A DNA stretch of 64,000 nt from positions 1 through 64,000 of the forward strand of contig PXRL01000011.1 of assembly GCA_003020965.1 (NCBI GenBank), written 5' to 3'. The translations under genes were made by a program, and so were the position numbers. The notes under the pieces were generated by a model. That model saw only the letters and a program-made list of their open reading frames with translations, had not been told where the DNA came from and ran no database searches. Position 1 is the first letter of the stretch, and the number at the start of each line of letters is the position of its first letter. Below, piece after piece: positions 31,947 to 40,545 of this stretch. Source of the stretch: Halobacteriales archaeon QS_4_69_225 (GTDB lineage: Archaea > Halobacteriota > Halobacteria > Halobacteriales > Haloarculaceae).

Positions 31947-32819
31947 ATGACCGACCCGCTCCTGGACCGGACGCTGCCGAGCGAGTCCACGCCGACCGGC
32001 TACGTTCTCCGGATGTCGCGGCCGCGCTTCTGGCTCTACCTCGCGGGCCCGGTCGTCGTCGGCGTCGCCTACGCCGCCTCGAGCCGCTGGGAGCTGTTCG
32101 CACCGACCGCCGTCGCGCTGTTCGCGTACTTCCTCCTGCCGGCGAACGTCTTCCTCTACGGCGTCAACGACGTCTTCGACGCCGACATCGACGACGAGAA
32201 CCCCAAGAAAGACGAGCGGGAGGTCCGCTACCGGGGCGACCGGCTGGTGCCGGCGCTGGTCGTCGCGACGGGCCTCCTCGGCGTCGCCTTCCTCCCGCTG
32301 CTGCCGCCGGCCGGTGATGCCGCCATGGTCGCGTTCCTCCTCTTGGCCGTCGAGTACTCGGCGCCGCCGCTGCGGTTCAAGACGACGCCGCTTTTGGACT
32401 CGGTCTCCAACGGGCTGTACGTCCTGCCGGGCGTCGTCGCCTACGCCGCCCTGGCCGGCGAGGCGCCGCCCGTCGCCGCCGTCGCCGGCGGCTGGCTGTG
32501 GGCGATGGGGATGCACACCTTCTCGGCGGTGCCAGACATCGAGCCGGACCGGCGGGCCGGCATCCGCACGACCGCGACCGTTCTCGGCGAGGGCCGCACC
32601 TACGCGTACTGTGCGGGCTGCTGGCTGGCGGCGGCGGCCGTCTTCGGGACGGTCCATCCCTTCTTCGCGGCCGTCCTCGGCGGCTACCCGCTGTTCGTCG
32701 CCGGCATCGTCGCCGCCGACGTCGACGTCGACCGCGCCTACTGGTGGTTCCCGGCGGTCAACACCGTCGCCGGGATGACCCTAACACTCGCGGCCCTGTG
32801 GGTGATGATCTATGGCTAG
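31947..32819 (+). CDS. lyeJ: UbiA prenyltransferase, lycopene elongase
   Basis: A 290-residue membrane prenyltransferase that, in haloarchaea, adds C5 units to lycopene on the route to bacterioruberin. UbiA aspartate motifs are visible as NDVFDADIDDENPKKDERE (about 74-92) and SAVPDIEPDRRAGIRTTAT (about 192-210). Eight or so hydrophobic helices are seen. It starts 9 bases after crtD and its 3' end overlaps the cruF start by 8 bases, so the three genes are one operon. Confidence 0.93.
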   Translation: MTDPLLDRTLPSESTPTGYVLRMSRPRFWLYLAGPVVVGVAYAASSRWELFAPTAVALFAYFLLPANVFLYGVNDVFDADIDDENPKKDEREVRYRGDRLVPALVVATGLLGVAFLPLLPPAGDAAMVAFLLLAVEYSAPPLRFKTTPLLDSVSNGLYVLPGVVAYAALAGEAPPVAAVAGGWLWAMGMHTFSAVPDIEPDRRAGIRTTATVLGEGRTYAYCAGCWLAAAAVFGTVHPFFAAVLGGYPLFVAGIVAADVDVDRAYWWFPAVNTVAGMTLTLAALWVMIYG

Positions 32820-33636
32820 CGCCGAGCTGCCGGCCCGGGCCCGGCTCGAGGCCCGTCTCGACGAACTCGTCGTCGAGAACCGCTTCACCATCGCCGTCGT
32901 CTTCCCGGCGCTCGGGGCGGTGACGCTGCTGGCCTCCGCCGAGGGGCTGCTGCCGGCGCCGCTGTCGTTCAACCCCTACTTCCTGCTGTTCGGCGTCGCC
33001 GTGATGCGGCTGCCGCTGGTAGCGGGGCTGGCGCCGGTCGCCACCCGCCGGACCGCCGCCGGCCTCGCCGCGCTCTGCGGCTTCACCTACGCCGTCGAGC
33101 TGGCCGGCGTCCGCACCGGCTACCCCTACGGCGCCTTCGAGTACGGCGTCGACCTCGGGCCGATGGTCGGCGGGATTCCGGCCGCGCTGCCGCTGTTCTT
33201 TCTGCCGCTCGTGGTCAACGCCTACCTGCTGTCGCTGCTGCTGTTCGGCGACGCCACCCGCCGGGCGGTCGTCCGGGTGCCGGTCGTCGTCGCCGCCGTC
33301 GTCGGGATGGACCTCGTGCTCGACCCGGCGGCCGTCGCCATTGGCTTCTGGACGTACGACGCCGGCGGCCTCTACTACGCCGTCCCGTGGACGAACTACG
33401 CCGGCTGGGTGCTGTCGGCGGTCGTCTCCGTGACCGTCGTCGACGCGGTGCTGGACCGGACGGCCGTCCTCCGGCGGCTTGAGAGCTGCGGCTTCGTGCT
33501 CGACGATCTGGTCAGCTTCGTCATCCTGTGGGGCGGCATCAACCTCTACTTCGGCAACTGGCTGCCGGCGGCGCTCGCCGCCGCCTACGGATACGGGCTG
33601 TGGCGGACCGACCGCTTCGATTTTCCCGAGCGCTGA
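32812..33636 (+). CDS. cruF: CruF-like bisanhydrobacterioruberin hydratase
   Basis: A 274-residue polytopic membrane protein of the carotenoid biosynthesis CruF family, which hydrates the ends of bisanhydrobacterioruberin. Conserved segments are AVELAGVRTGYPYGAFEYG (about 104-122), VVVAAVVGMDLVLDPAA and FWTYDAGGLYYAVPWTNYAG. The ATG lies inside the end of lyeJ, which implies translational coupling. It is the last gene of the plus-strand pigment operon and is convergent with the crtB operon. Confidence 0.92.
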   Translation: MASAELPARARLEARLDELVVENRFTIAVVFPALGAVTLLASAEGLLPAPLSFNPYFLLFGVAVMRLPLVAGLAPVATRRTAAGLAALCGFTYAVELAGVRTGYPYGAFEYGVDLGPMVGGIPAALPLFFLPLVVNAYLLSLLLFGDATRRAVVRVPVVVAAVVGMDLVLDPAAVAIGFWTYDAGGLYYAVPWTNYAGWVLSAVVSVTVVDAVLDRTAVLRRLESCGFVLDDLVSFVILWGGINLYFGNWLPAALAAAYGYGLWRTDRFDFPER

Positions 33637-33642
33637 TCCCGG

Positions 33643-33879
33643 CTACGCGGTGCCGTCGGAGAGCCGTCCGTACAGGTACGCGGCGACGACGAGGCCGAAC
33701 AGCACGAAGGTGGGTACGATCCAGACGACGTTTCCGAGCGGCTTCGTCACCAGGAGGTAGCCGCCGATGACGACGACGTCGAAAAGCAGGACGAGTCCGA
33801 TCATCTCGGCACCGCGTGCCATCGCTGCCCGCGTTTCGTCCCCGAGCGGGATGAAGACGGCGGTCCGGGGCCGGAGCAC
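33643..33879 (-). CDS. Small membrane protein after the carotenoid oxygenase gene
   Basis: A 78-residue protein with two hydrophobic helices (about residues 23-43, MIGLVLLFDVVVIGGYLLV, and 49-70, VVWIVPTFVLFGLVVAAYLY). It follows the carotenoid oxygenase gene by 6 bases and so is probably the third gene of the crtB operon. No known domain. A role in pigment or membrane context is suggested only by position. Confidence 0.7.
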   Translation of the reverse strand: MLRPRTAVFIPLGDETRAAMARGAEMIGLVLLFDVVVIGGYLLVTKPLGNVVWIVPTFVLFGLVVAAYLYGRLSDGTA

Positions 33880-33885
33880 CGTCCG

Positions 33886-35316
33886 TTACGCCGCTCCCTC
33901 GAGTTCCGAGAAGTACCGTCCGTGGAAGCCGAACGGGAGGGCGTGCGGCAGCGGCGCCCGCGCCCGCTCGGTGAGCGTCTCGGCGTCGAAGACCAGCAGC
34001 ATCGACCGGCCAGCGTCGGCGTCCAGGGCCGTCGCCAGCACGACGCCGTCGTCCTCGCGGTCGGCGCCGGGCCGCCGGACCATCCGGGGTTCCTCGACGT
34101 AGACGCCGCGTTCCCACCACTCGACGGCGGTGCCGGCCTCGACGTCGATCTTCGCCAGGCCGTTGGCGCCGCGGCGGTCCGTCGCCTGCGCGTAGGCGTA
34201 CCGGTACGGCCGACCGCGGACGGCCTGCGGCACCGTCGGCAGTTCGAGGCCGCCGTCGTAGCGGCGGGACCGCTCGACGCCGCCGTCGCGGTCCGGGTCC
34301 AGGTCCAGCCGGAAGCGGTCGAGCCGCCCCGGCGGGACCGCGTCGAAGGCGTCTTCCGACAGCGTCTCCAGCGACAGCGCCCCGACGATGTCGGCGTCCT
34401 CGAAGGCCGTCAGGTCGACCACGAGGTCGTCGCCGTCCTCGAAGGCGTTGACGAGATGGAAGACGAAGAACCCGGAGACGGTCGGCTCGGCGACGACGGC
34501 GCCGGTCTTGCGGTCGACGACCAGAAAGCGCGTGCGGCCGTCGGCGTCGTACGACAGGGCGTCGAGGATTCCGTCGCCCCACGGTGCCAGCGCCCGCAGC
34601 ACCGAGATCCGCAGCGGCGGCTCGACGAGAACGGCGTAACTGTCCGTGGCGACGCAGTCGTGGACGTAGGCCGGGCCCTCGGCGTCGACGGCGGCGAAGC
34701 GCTCCCGTTCGGCGCCGTCCGGCGGGACGCGGTAGAGGTGGTACTGCGGCGTCCGGCCGAAGGTGGTCGCGTAGCCGACCGTCTCGCCGCCGGGGGCGAC
34801 GGCGAGGTGGGCCGTCGCCATGTGCTCGGGGACGTCGCCGGTCCAGCGGAACTCCCCGCGGGTTCGGAGGCTGTCGGGGTCGAAGGCGACGCGGCGCGGC
34901 GCCTCCGTCAGCGCGACGTAGTGGTCGCCGAGACGGGCGACGTGGACGTTCGCGTTGTCGGTCGATTCCGGCGGGCCGACCGCCCGGAGCCACCGGGCGA
35001 CCTGCCGGAGGGTGCCACCGCCGCTGGCGAACTCGCCGGCCGTCTCCCCGTCGGCGGCGTCGGCGTAGGCGTCGGTCCGCAGAAAGCGGTTGCTGTACCG
35101 CACCGTCCCGTCGTCGAAGCCGTAGCGCCGCAGCATCGCCAGTCCGTCGAACCAGTGGGTCGCGCGCTCGCCGCCGAACTCGAAGTTCGCGGGGCCGTTG
35201 CGGATCAGCGCGCCGGAGAGCCACGACGGGACCGACCCCTCGACGGACAGTCGGCGGTCATCGTGTTCTTCGGTCTCGTCGAGCGAGCGGAAGCCGAGGT
35301 CGTAGGCGTCGGCCAC
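33886..35316 (-). CDS. Carotenoid oxygenase (RPE65/CCD family)
   Basis: A 476-residue Fe(II) carotenoid cleavage dioxygenase-family protein, a seven-bladed propeller. All four iron-binding histidines are identifiable: His170 (MATAHLAV), His219 (AYVHDCVA), His287 (FFVFHLVNAFEDG) and His465 (FGFHGRYF), with family spacing. The N-terminus GALIRNGPANFEF is also typical. It lies between crtB and a small membrane gene, 1 base after the crtB stop. A likely job is cleaving a carotene to retinal or an apocarotenoid. Haloarchaea usually make retinal with Brp/Blh, so the substrate needs testing. Confidence 0.92.
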   Translation of the reverse strand: MADAYDLGFRSLDETEEHDDRRLSVEGSVPSWLSGALIRNGPANFEFGGERATHWFDGLAMLRRYGFDDGTVRYSNRFLRTDAYADAADGETAGEFASGGGTLRQVARWLRAVGPPESTDNANVHVARLGDHYVALTEAPRRVAFDPDSLRTRGEFRWTGDVPEHMATAHLAVAPGGETVGYATTFGRTPQYHLYRVPPDGAERERFAAVDAEGPAYVHDCVATDSYAVLVEPPLRISVLRALAPWGDGILDALSYDADGRTRFLVVDRKTGAVVAEPTVSGFFVFHLVNAFEDGDDLVVDLTAFEDADIVGALSLETLSEDAFDAVPPGRLDRFRLDLDPDRDGGVERSRRYDGGLELPTVPQAVRGRPYRYAYAQATDRRGANGLAKIDVEAGTAVEWWERGVYVEEPRMVRRPGADREDDGVVLATALDADAGRSMLLVFDAETLTERARAPLPHALPFGFHGRYFSELEGAA

Positions 35317-35317
35317 G

Positions 35318-36268
35318 TCAGCGCATCGGCATCGGCTCGCCGGGGCCGGCCGTCGGCGAGCGGTCGTGCATCGAGATGCCGCTGACCTTCTCGAACACCG
35401 TCTCGGGGTCGTCGGACCAGAACCAGTGCCACCGGGTCCGGGCCACGAGGACGACCTTCCGGATCGTCCCGAGCGACGGCTCCCGGGTGACGGTGTCGAG
35501 GTCGTTGGCGCGGATGAGCCGGTGGTGGTCGGCGTACAGCACCGCCGCCGCCAGCACCGGCAGCTGGCAGTCCTTCGGGAGGTACTTGATGCCGGCGACG
35601 CCCTCCCGGTAGAGCCGTTCGGCGCGCCGCAGCTCGTGTTCGATCGCGTTCGCCAGCTCGTCGGTGAAGCGCCGGCGCTCGACGTCCTCGGGGGCGGCGC
35701 CGCAGGCCTCCAGCGTCTCCAGCGGCAGGTAGACCCGGTCGCGGTCGACGATGTCCTCGTGGACGTCCCGGACGAAGTTCGTCAGCTGGAAGGCCTCGCC
35801 GAGCCGGCAGGCGTGCGGCAGCGCCGTCTCGATGTCGTCGGTCTCCATGATCACCGTCATCATCACGCCGACGGCGGCCGCCGACCCGCGCATGTACTCT
35901 TCGACCTCGTCGTAGGTTTCGTAGCGGGACTTCTCGATGTCGGTCAGCATCGCCTCGATGAACACCTCGACCTCCTCGTCGGGGATGCCGTACTCCTCCC
36001 GTACCTCCGAGAACGCCGACAGCACGGGGTCGTCGGTGTCGCGGCGGCCGAGGGCGGCGTCGCGAACCTCCAGCAGCCGCTCGCGCTGCTCGTCGGCCGA
36101 CATCTCGCCGGGGTCGTCGACGATCTCGTCCGCGACGCGGAAGAAGGCGTAGAGAACGTAGGTGGCCTGGCGGACCCGCTCGGGCAGCAGCCGCGTCGCG
36201 AAGTAGAACGTCTTGCCGGTTTGCCGATGGATAGACCTGCTCTCGGCGAGCTGTGTGTCGTCGACCAT
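35318..36268 (-). CDS. crtB: Phytoene synthase
   Basis: Condenses two geranylgeranyl diphosphates to phytoene, the first committed carotenoid step. The 316-residue product has the first Asp-rich motif FFRVADEIVDDPGE (about 42-55), YMRGSAAAVGVMM, and the second Asp-rich segment LTNFVRDVHEDIVDRDRVYLP (about 163-183). Length is typical. It is the first gene of a minus-strand unit with the carotenoid oxygenase and a small membrane protein, facing the crtD-lyeJ-cruF operon. Confidence 0.95.
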   Translation of the reverse strand: MVDDTQLAESRSIHRQTGKTFYFATRLLPERVRQATYVLYAFFRVADEIVDDPGEMSADEQRERLLEVRDAALGRRDTDDPVLSAFSEVREEYGIPDEEVEVFIEAMLTDIEKSRYETYDEVEEYMRGSAAAVGVMMTVIMETDDIETALPHACRLGEAFQLTNFVRDVHEDIVDRDRVYLPLETLEACGAAPEDVERRRFTDELANAIEHELRRAERLYREGVAGIKYLPKDCQLPVLAAAVLYADHHRLIRANDLDTVTREPSLGTIRKVVLVARTRWHWFWSDDPETVFEKVSGISMHDRSPTAGPGEPMPMR

Positions 36269-36356
36269 TCGGTTGCGGGCCGATAGGAGGGGGTCGTTCT
36301 TATGTGTTTGTGACCGGGAAAACCGTGTGCCGCGGCGGGCGAGGCCGCCGGGACGG

Positions 36357-36743
36357 TCAGGCGATCTGGTTCTCGTAGTCGGCCGCCGACAGCAGCGTAT
36401 CGAGCGCCGCCTCCCCGTCGTCGTGGTCGACCTCCAGCATCCAGCCGTCGCCGAACGGCGCCTCGTTGACCAGTTCCGGGGCGTCGAACAGCTCCTCGTT
36501 GATCGCCGTCACCTCCCCGGAGACCGGCGCGTAGAGGTCCGACACCGCCTTGATCGACTCGATGACGCCGAACTCCGCCTCCCGCTCGAGCGCGTCGCCG
36601 ACCGCCGGCAGCTCGACGAACACCACGTCGCCGAGTTCGTCCTGTGCGAAGTCGGTGATGCCGACCCGGACGACGTCGCCCTCGCGGCGCGCCCACTCGT
36701 GGGTCTCCAGGTAGCCGCACTCGTCGGGAATCTCGAAGCTCAT
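36357..36743 (-). CDS. gcvH: Glycine cleavage system H protein
   Basis: Lipoyl carrier that shuttles the aminomethyl group between the P, T and L proteins. The 128-residue product has [20 protein letters not shown] and the lipoylation site [19 protein letters not shown] with Lys65. The C-terminus [20 protein letters not shown] is typical. It stands alone between crtB and the agmatinase-like gene. GcvT is at 27 kb. Confidence 0.96.
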   Translation of the reverse strand: MSFEIPDECGYLETHEWARREGDVVRVGITDFAQDELGDVVFVELPAVGDALEREAEFGVIESIKAVSDLYAPVSGEVTAINEELFDAPELVNEAPFGDGWMLEVDHDDGEAALDTLLSAADYENQIA

Positions 36744-36840
36744 AGCGGTGTATCCACGGACGGGAATGTAGGGCTTTCCACTCCGGCGGCCTCCAATGGA
36801 TATCCCGCCGTCCCGGCGGTCTGGCGGTCCGGCGGTCCGG

Positions 36841-37644
36841 TCACGCTCCGTCGGCGTGGGCGAAGACGAACTCCCGGAGGAGCTTCGCCGCGAGCGAGGC
36901 CGTCTGGCCGTCGTCGCGGTCGGTCACCTCGACGACGTCGAAGCCGACGGCCGACGGCGCCGTCGCCCGGACGACACGCCGCAGCTCGCGTGGCCGGAGC
37001 CCGAACGGTTCGGGGGTGCCGGCCGCCGGCGCGAACGCCGGGTCGGCGGCGTCGACGTCGACGCTGAGGTAGACGTCGCCGTCGGCGTCGAGACGCCACT
37101 CCGGCACCTCGTCGGGCGGGACGACGGTCACGTCGGATCGGGCGGCGCGGTCCCACTCGCTTTCGCTGCCCGTGCGGGCGCCCAGCAGGACGGCCTCGTC
37201 GGCGACGTCGAGGGCGTGTCGGGTGACGGTGGCGTGGGAGAACTCGTTGCCCGCGTACGACTCGTACAGATCGAGGTGGGCGTCGAGACAGACGTAGACG
37301 TCGGGGTCGGCCGCCCGGAGGCCGGCGACGGTGACGGTGTGTTCGCCGCCGACGACGAGCGGCAGCCGGCCCGCCCGGCCGTGGTCGGAGAGTCGACCGG
37401 CGAGAAAGTCGAGGTAGCCGGCGGCGTCGTCCCAGGGGTCGACGTCGCCGGCGTCGGTCAGCAGGTCCGGAAGCCGCCGGTCGGTCCGGCGGTCGTAGTC
37501 GTCGAAGGGGCGGGCGAACCGCCGGACGCGCTCGGGGCCGAACCGGGCGCCGGGCCGGAACGTCGCCGAGACGTCCAGCGGCGCCCCGACGACGGCGTAC
37601 TCCGCGTCGACGGGGTCGGCGCCGGCGCCGGGGAACTCGCCCAT
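36841..37644 (-). CDS. speB: Agmatinase/arginase-family ureohydrolase linked to eIF5A
   Basis: A 267-residue binuclear manganese ureohydrolase. Metal motifs are GGEHT (99-103, in place of GGDHS), [10 protein letters not shown] (121-125 core) with a following SHATV, and [13 protein letters not shown] (194-206). It begins 6 bases after the eIF5A stop. In haloarchaea such a gene next to eIF5A has been linked to making the deoxyhypusine precursor from an agmatine-modified lysine. That role is inferred here from position and family knowledge. The start [16 protein letters not shown] is set by the eIF5A boundary. Confidence 0.9.
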   Translation of the reverse strand: MGEFPGAGADPVDAEYAVVGAPLDVSATFRPGARFGPERVRRFARPFDDYDRRTDRRLPDLLTDAGDVDPWDDAAGYLDFLAGRLSDHGRAGRLPLVVGGEHTVTVAGLRAADPDVYVCLDAHLDLYESYAGNEFSHATVTRHALDVADEAVLLGARTGSESEWDRAARSDVTVVPPDEVPEWRLDADGDVYLSVDVDAADPAFAPAAGTPEPFGLRPRELRRVVRATAPSAVGFDVVEVTDRDDGQTASLAAKLLREFVFAHADGA

Positions 37645-37649
37645 CCGCC

Positions 37650-38024
37650 TCAGACGACCTTGCGCTGGCCCTCGTACTCGAGGTACTCGATCTCGTCGTC
37701 CGGTGAGGGGTCGATGGAGGTCGGCACCCGCATCGTGATGGTCTCGTACGTCTCGAGGTCCATCACCTGCATGTCGCCGTCGGAGACGGAGACGACCTGG
37801 CCCTGCTTGCGGTTGACGATGGGTACCCACACCTTCGCGTCGACCGGCTGGGTGAAGTTGCGCTTCTGGCCGTCGAAGACGCCCGTCCCCTCGACGCGGG
37901 CCTTCGCGCTGCCGTGTTTGCCCGGCTTCGACGTGCTGTAGGAGGTGATCTCCGACGGCACGTCCTCGATCATCACGTAGTTGCCTTCCTGGAGGTCCCG
38001 GACCTCGTTCTGCTCTCTCGGCAT
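37650..38024 (-). CDS. eif5A: Translation initiation factor 5A
   Basis: A 124-residue aIF5A that helps ribosomes form difficult peptide bonds after hypusine-type modification. The modified lysine lies in [16 protein letters not shown] (Lys36). The N-terminal SH3-like domain and C-terminal OB domain ([18 protein letters not shown]) are both complete. A clear TATA box lies 26 bases upstream of the ATG, so the transcript is leaderless and runs into the agmatinase-like gene. Confidence 0.96.
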   Translation of the reverse strand: MPREQNEVRDLQEGNYVMIEDVPSEITSYSTSKPGKHGSAKARVEGTGVFDGQKRNFTQPVDAKVWVPIVNRKQGQVVSVSDGDMQVMDLETYETITMRVPTSIDPSPDDEIEYLEYEGQRKVV

Positions 38025-38045
38025 ACCTTCCGGTTCCCGGCGACG

Positions 38046-38054
38046 GAGTATAAA
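38046..38054 (-). promoter_or_regulatory. TATA box of eif5A
   Basis: TTTATACTC on the minus strand, centred 26 bases before the eif5A ATG at 38024. It is one of the best matches to the haloarchaeal TATA consensus in the window. Confidence 0.7.
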
Positions 38055-38072
38055 CCGTGCGGAACCGCGCGG

Positions 38073-38552
38073 TCAAACGGGGACGTAGTCGCCGTCGGCC
38101 CGCTCGGCGAGGCCGAAAACGACCGCCCACTCCAGGGTCCGGCGGAGCCGCTCCCGCCAGACATCGTCGTCGACGCGTCGGAGTCGCTCCCACCGCGGGA
38201 TCCGGTCGGCGAGCCGCTCGAAGACCGCCTCGACGCCGACGGGTCCGTCGGCGGCCGCCAGCACCGCCAGCGCGTCGTCGGCGAGGTAGACCCGCTCGCG
38301 GAACGACCGCCGGAGCCGCCCAGGGTCGGCCTCGTGGGGGAGCCGCCGGTAGCGGCCGTCGACCTCCTCGACCAGCTCCAGCGCCCGGAGAAAGGTGAGC
38401 CATTCCTTAGCGGCGTCCTGCGCGCCGACGTCGGTGCGGTCGATCAGCCGGGCACAGCAGGACACCTCCCGGTCGGGCACCAGCGGCACCGCCGCCTGGG
38501 TCTCCGCGACCGCCTCGACCGACGCCGGCTCGGGGAGAATCTTGAACTTCAC
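38073..38552 (-). CDS. Conserved haloarchaeal protein of unknown function, coupled to mch
   Basis: A 159-residue soluble protein starting with GTG (MKFKILPEPASVEAVAETQA). The GTG overlaps the mch stop (GTGA), which fixes the start and suggests coupled translation. It contains a short cysteine pair (REVSCCARLIDRTDVG) and an all-helical C-terminal part with a winged-helix look (LADRIPRWERLRRVDDDVWR, then VFGLAERADGDYVPV). No family name is recognised. It lies between mch and eif5A, so a link to C1 metabolism or translation is only positional. Confidence 0.7.
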   Translation of the reverse strand: MKFKILPEPASVEAVAETQAAVPLVPDREVSCCARLIDRTDVGAQDAAKEWLTFLRALELVEEVDGRYRRLPHEADPGRLRRSFRERVYLADDALAVLAAADGPVGVEAVFERLADRIPRWERLRRVDDDVWRERLRRTLEWAVVFGLAERADGDYVPV

Positions 38553-39484
38553 GGCAGGCCGAAGCTCGCCGCCAGCAGCTCCTCGTCGGTCTCGCCGACG
38601 ACCTCGACGCCGCCGCCGGCGACGTCGACGGTGACCCGCGCCGGCGCGAACACCTCGACGGGAATCTCGTGGAAATCCCGGTCGTGCTCGGCGAAGATGT
38701 CGGCGAAGGGCGTCCCGTAGGTGTCGCGGGCCGTCGAGGGGATTTCGTCGAAGCGGTCGAAGGCGGCATCGACGGTGAGGTGGACCCGTCCGCCGTAGGT
38801 CAGCGCGTCGTTGGTCCGGGCCATCGCCGCCTCGTCGTCGGCAGCCACGGGCGCAACCGGCGCGGACCCGGTCGCCGTCAGTACGTCCAGCGGGTCGTAG
38901 CCGAGCTCCGACAGCCGGAAGGCCGCGAGTTCGGCCGCACGGCTGGCGAGGGCGACGCTGCCGGTGATGCCCGCCGTCGAGAACGTCGGCAGGAAGACGC
39001 TCGAGGCCGGCACGCCCGTCCGCTCGGCGACGTGGTCGGCGACGGCCTCGCCGGGCAGCGTCTCGCTTTCGACGGCCAGCACCGCGAAGTCGGCGGCGTC
39101 GCGGTAGCCGACCCGCTGGAACTCCTCCTCCTCGGCGACCAGCGCGCGGGCCGGGCCGCTGCCGAGCCCCTCGAAGCCGTCGACCGACAGCTCCCAGCCG
39201 GCCTTCTGAGCGCACAGCAGCGCCATCGCCGGGTGATCCGTCGAGAGTTCGACGTGCGTCAGCGGCACGCCCGCGACCTCGTGGAGGCCGGTCTGGACCG
39301 TCGCCAGCCCGCCGGTCTGCAGCTCCGCCAGCAGCAGTCCCGCCTCGATGCCGCCGACCGCCTCGACGCCGAAATCGATGACGACGGCGCCGTTGTCCAG
39401 CTCCTCGACCGTGACCGCCAGCTCGTCCGCGAAGTCGATGGCCTCGTCGACGAGCTCGACGGCCATCCGGTTGAGACTCTCCAT
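38549..39484 (-). CDS. mch: Methenyltetrahydromethanopterin cyclohydrolase
   Basis: A 311-residue cyclohydrolase. In haloarchaea the family is thought to act on a folate-type C1 carrier rather than methanopterin. It starts MESLNRMAVELVDEAIDFAD and carries the conserved GVEAVGGIEAGLLLAE, ELSTDHPAMALLCAQKAGW and LTYGGRVHLTV segments. A TTAT element about 27 bases upstream suggests a leaderless transcript. It is divergent from the DUF2240 gene. Confidence 0.93.
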   Translation of the reverse strand: MESLNRMAVELVDEAIDFADELAVTVEELDNGAVVIDFGVEAVGGIEAGLLLAELQTGGLATVQTGLHEVAGVPLTHVELSTDHPAMALLCAQKAGWELSVDGFEGLGSGPARALVAEEEEFQRVGYRDAADFAVLAVESETLPGEAVADHVAERTGVPASSVFLPTFSTAGITGSVALASRAAELAAFRLSELGYDPLDVLTATGSAPVAPVAADDEAAMARTNDALTYGGRVHLTVDAAFDRFDEIPSTARDTYGTPFADIFAEHDRDFHEIPVEVFAPARVTVDVAGGGVEVVGETDEELLAASFGLP

Positions 39485-39661
39485 ACCCGGTCTGCGGCCG
39501 GTCCGTGAATAAGCGTTCCTGACGCGGGCGCGGCCGCGAGCACGGTTCCATCGCCTCGGCGACCTCGGCGGGACGCACGGGCCGTCGGCGCCGGCCGACG
39601 CGGGCGGCGGGCTTTCGGGTCGACCGACGGCTATTTGCTGTCGCCGGCCATCCGTGAGCCT

Positions 39662-40102
39662 ATGAGTCTCAAGCGTGCCGTCGCCGCTCCCTTCCGCGAG
39701 GACGGCAGCCGCGAGCTCGGCGAGAGCGCCTTCGTCGTCGCGCTGTCGCTGGACCGGGACTGGTTCTCGCCCGACCAGGCCAAGCGGCTGGTCGACGTCG
39801 CCGCCAGCGAGGGGCTGCTCGACCGGACGGACGGCCACGTTCGGGCCCGCTTCGACCCCGCGGCGGTCGAGCTCCCGGAGGGATTCGAGCCCGGCGAGGC
39901 TATCCTCCGGGAGCGGTCGACGTTCGAGCGGGTGCTGGACGCGCTGGTCGAGGCCGGCCACGAGAAGCAAGAGGCCGTCGCCGCCGTCAACGGCCTGCAG
40001 TCGGAGCTGGCCGTCTCCGTCGAAGCGGCGGCGGTGCTGTACGCCCACCGGCAGGGGATCGACGTCGGCGAGGCGGCGACGGCCGCCCGCGCCGAGCTGT
40101 GA
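39662..40102 (+). CDS. DUF2240 family protein
   Basis: A 146-residue archaeal protein with a winged-helix-like fold expected. The start MSLKRAVAAPFREDGSRELG, the central FSPDQAKRLVDVAASEGLLD and the C-terminal LYAHRQGIDVGEAATAARAE match the family annotated DUF2240. Function is unknown. A nucleic-acid role is plausible but not shown. Its stop overlaps the ATG of the next gene (TGATG). Confidence 0.85.
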   Translation: MSLKRAVAAPFREDGSRELGESAFVVALSLDRDWFSPDQAKRLVDVAASEGLLDRTDGHVRARFDPAAVELPEGFEPGEAILRERSTFERVLDALVEAGHEKQEAVAAVNGLQSELAVSVEAAAVLYAHRQGIDVGEAATAARAEL

Positions 40103-40545
40103 TGGTCGACGACGAGCTCTCCGACGGCGAGCGGATCGCCCGGCTGCTGTCCTCGGAGATCCACGGCCACGAGCGGGGGGTGCTCGGCCGGCTGTCGGTC
40201 GCCGACGCCCGCGAAACCGTCGAACCGACCGAGCAGGGAGCCTTCGCGTTCGCGGTCGCTGCCGACGGCGACGACAGCGACGACGGCAACGACGACGCCG
40301 ACGACAGCGACGACGGCATCGAGCGGCGGGTCGTCGAGGTGTACGTCCACCCGGACCGGAGCCACGTCGAGTTCCGGGTCGGCGCCCGGACGGCCGCCGA
40401 GGCCGGCCACCGGGCGGGTCTGCGCGTCCGACCGAAGGCCGTCGAGCCGCCGCGGACGCTCGTCTTCGTCGAGAACGGCGCCGAGGTCAAGCCCGCGCTA
40501 CGCGTCGTCCGGGCCGTCGGCGAGACCCTCGAGGAATCCGGGTAG
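40102..40545 (+). CDS. Acidic hypothetical protein coupled to DUF2240
   Basis: A 147-residue protein with an N-terminal helical part (DELSDGERIARLLSSEIHGH), an Asp/Ser-rich linker (about residues 52-70, encoded by near-repeats of GACGACAGCGACGACGGC) and a C-terminal basic-acidic beta-rich part (VVEVYVHPDRSHVEFRVGAR). The ATG at 40102 overlaps the DUF2240 stop, and a GTG one codon upstream is an alternative. The 3' end overlaps the convergent HAD gene by 48 bases. No family is recognised. Confidence 0.7.
   Translation: MVDDELSDGERIARLLSSEIHGHERGVLGRLSVADARETVEPTEQGAFAFAVAADGDDSDDGNDDADDSDDGIERRVVEVYVHPDRSHVEFRVGARTAAEAGHRAGLRVRPKAVEPPRTLVFVENGAEVKPALRVVRAVGETLEESG

Noticed and set aside
29969-32317. 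A 782-codon open frame overlapping the SDR, crtD and lyeJ genes
   Set aside because: It is an Arg/Gly/Pro-rich shadow produced by high GC. The overlapped genes carry clear family motifs in their own frames.
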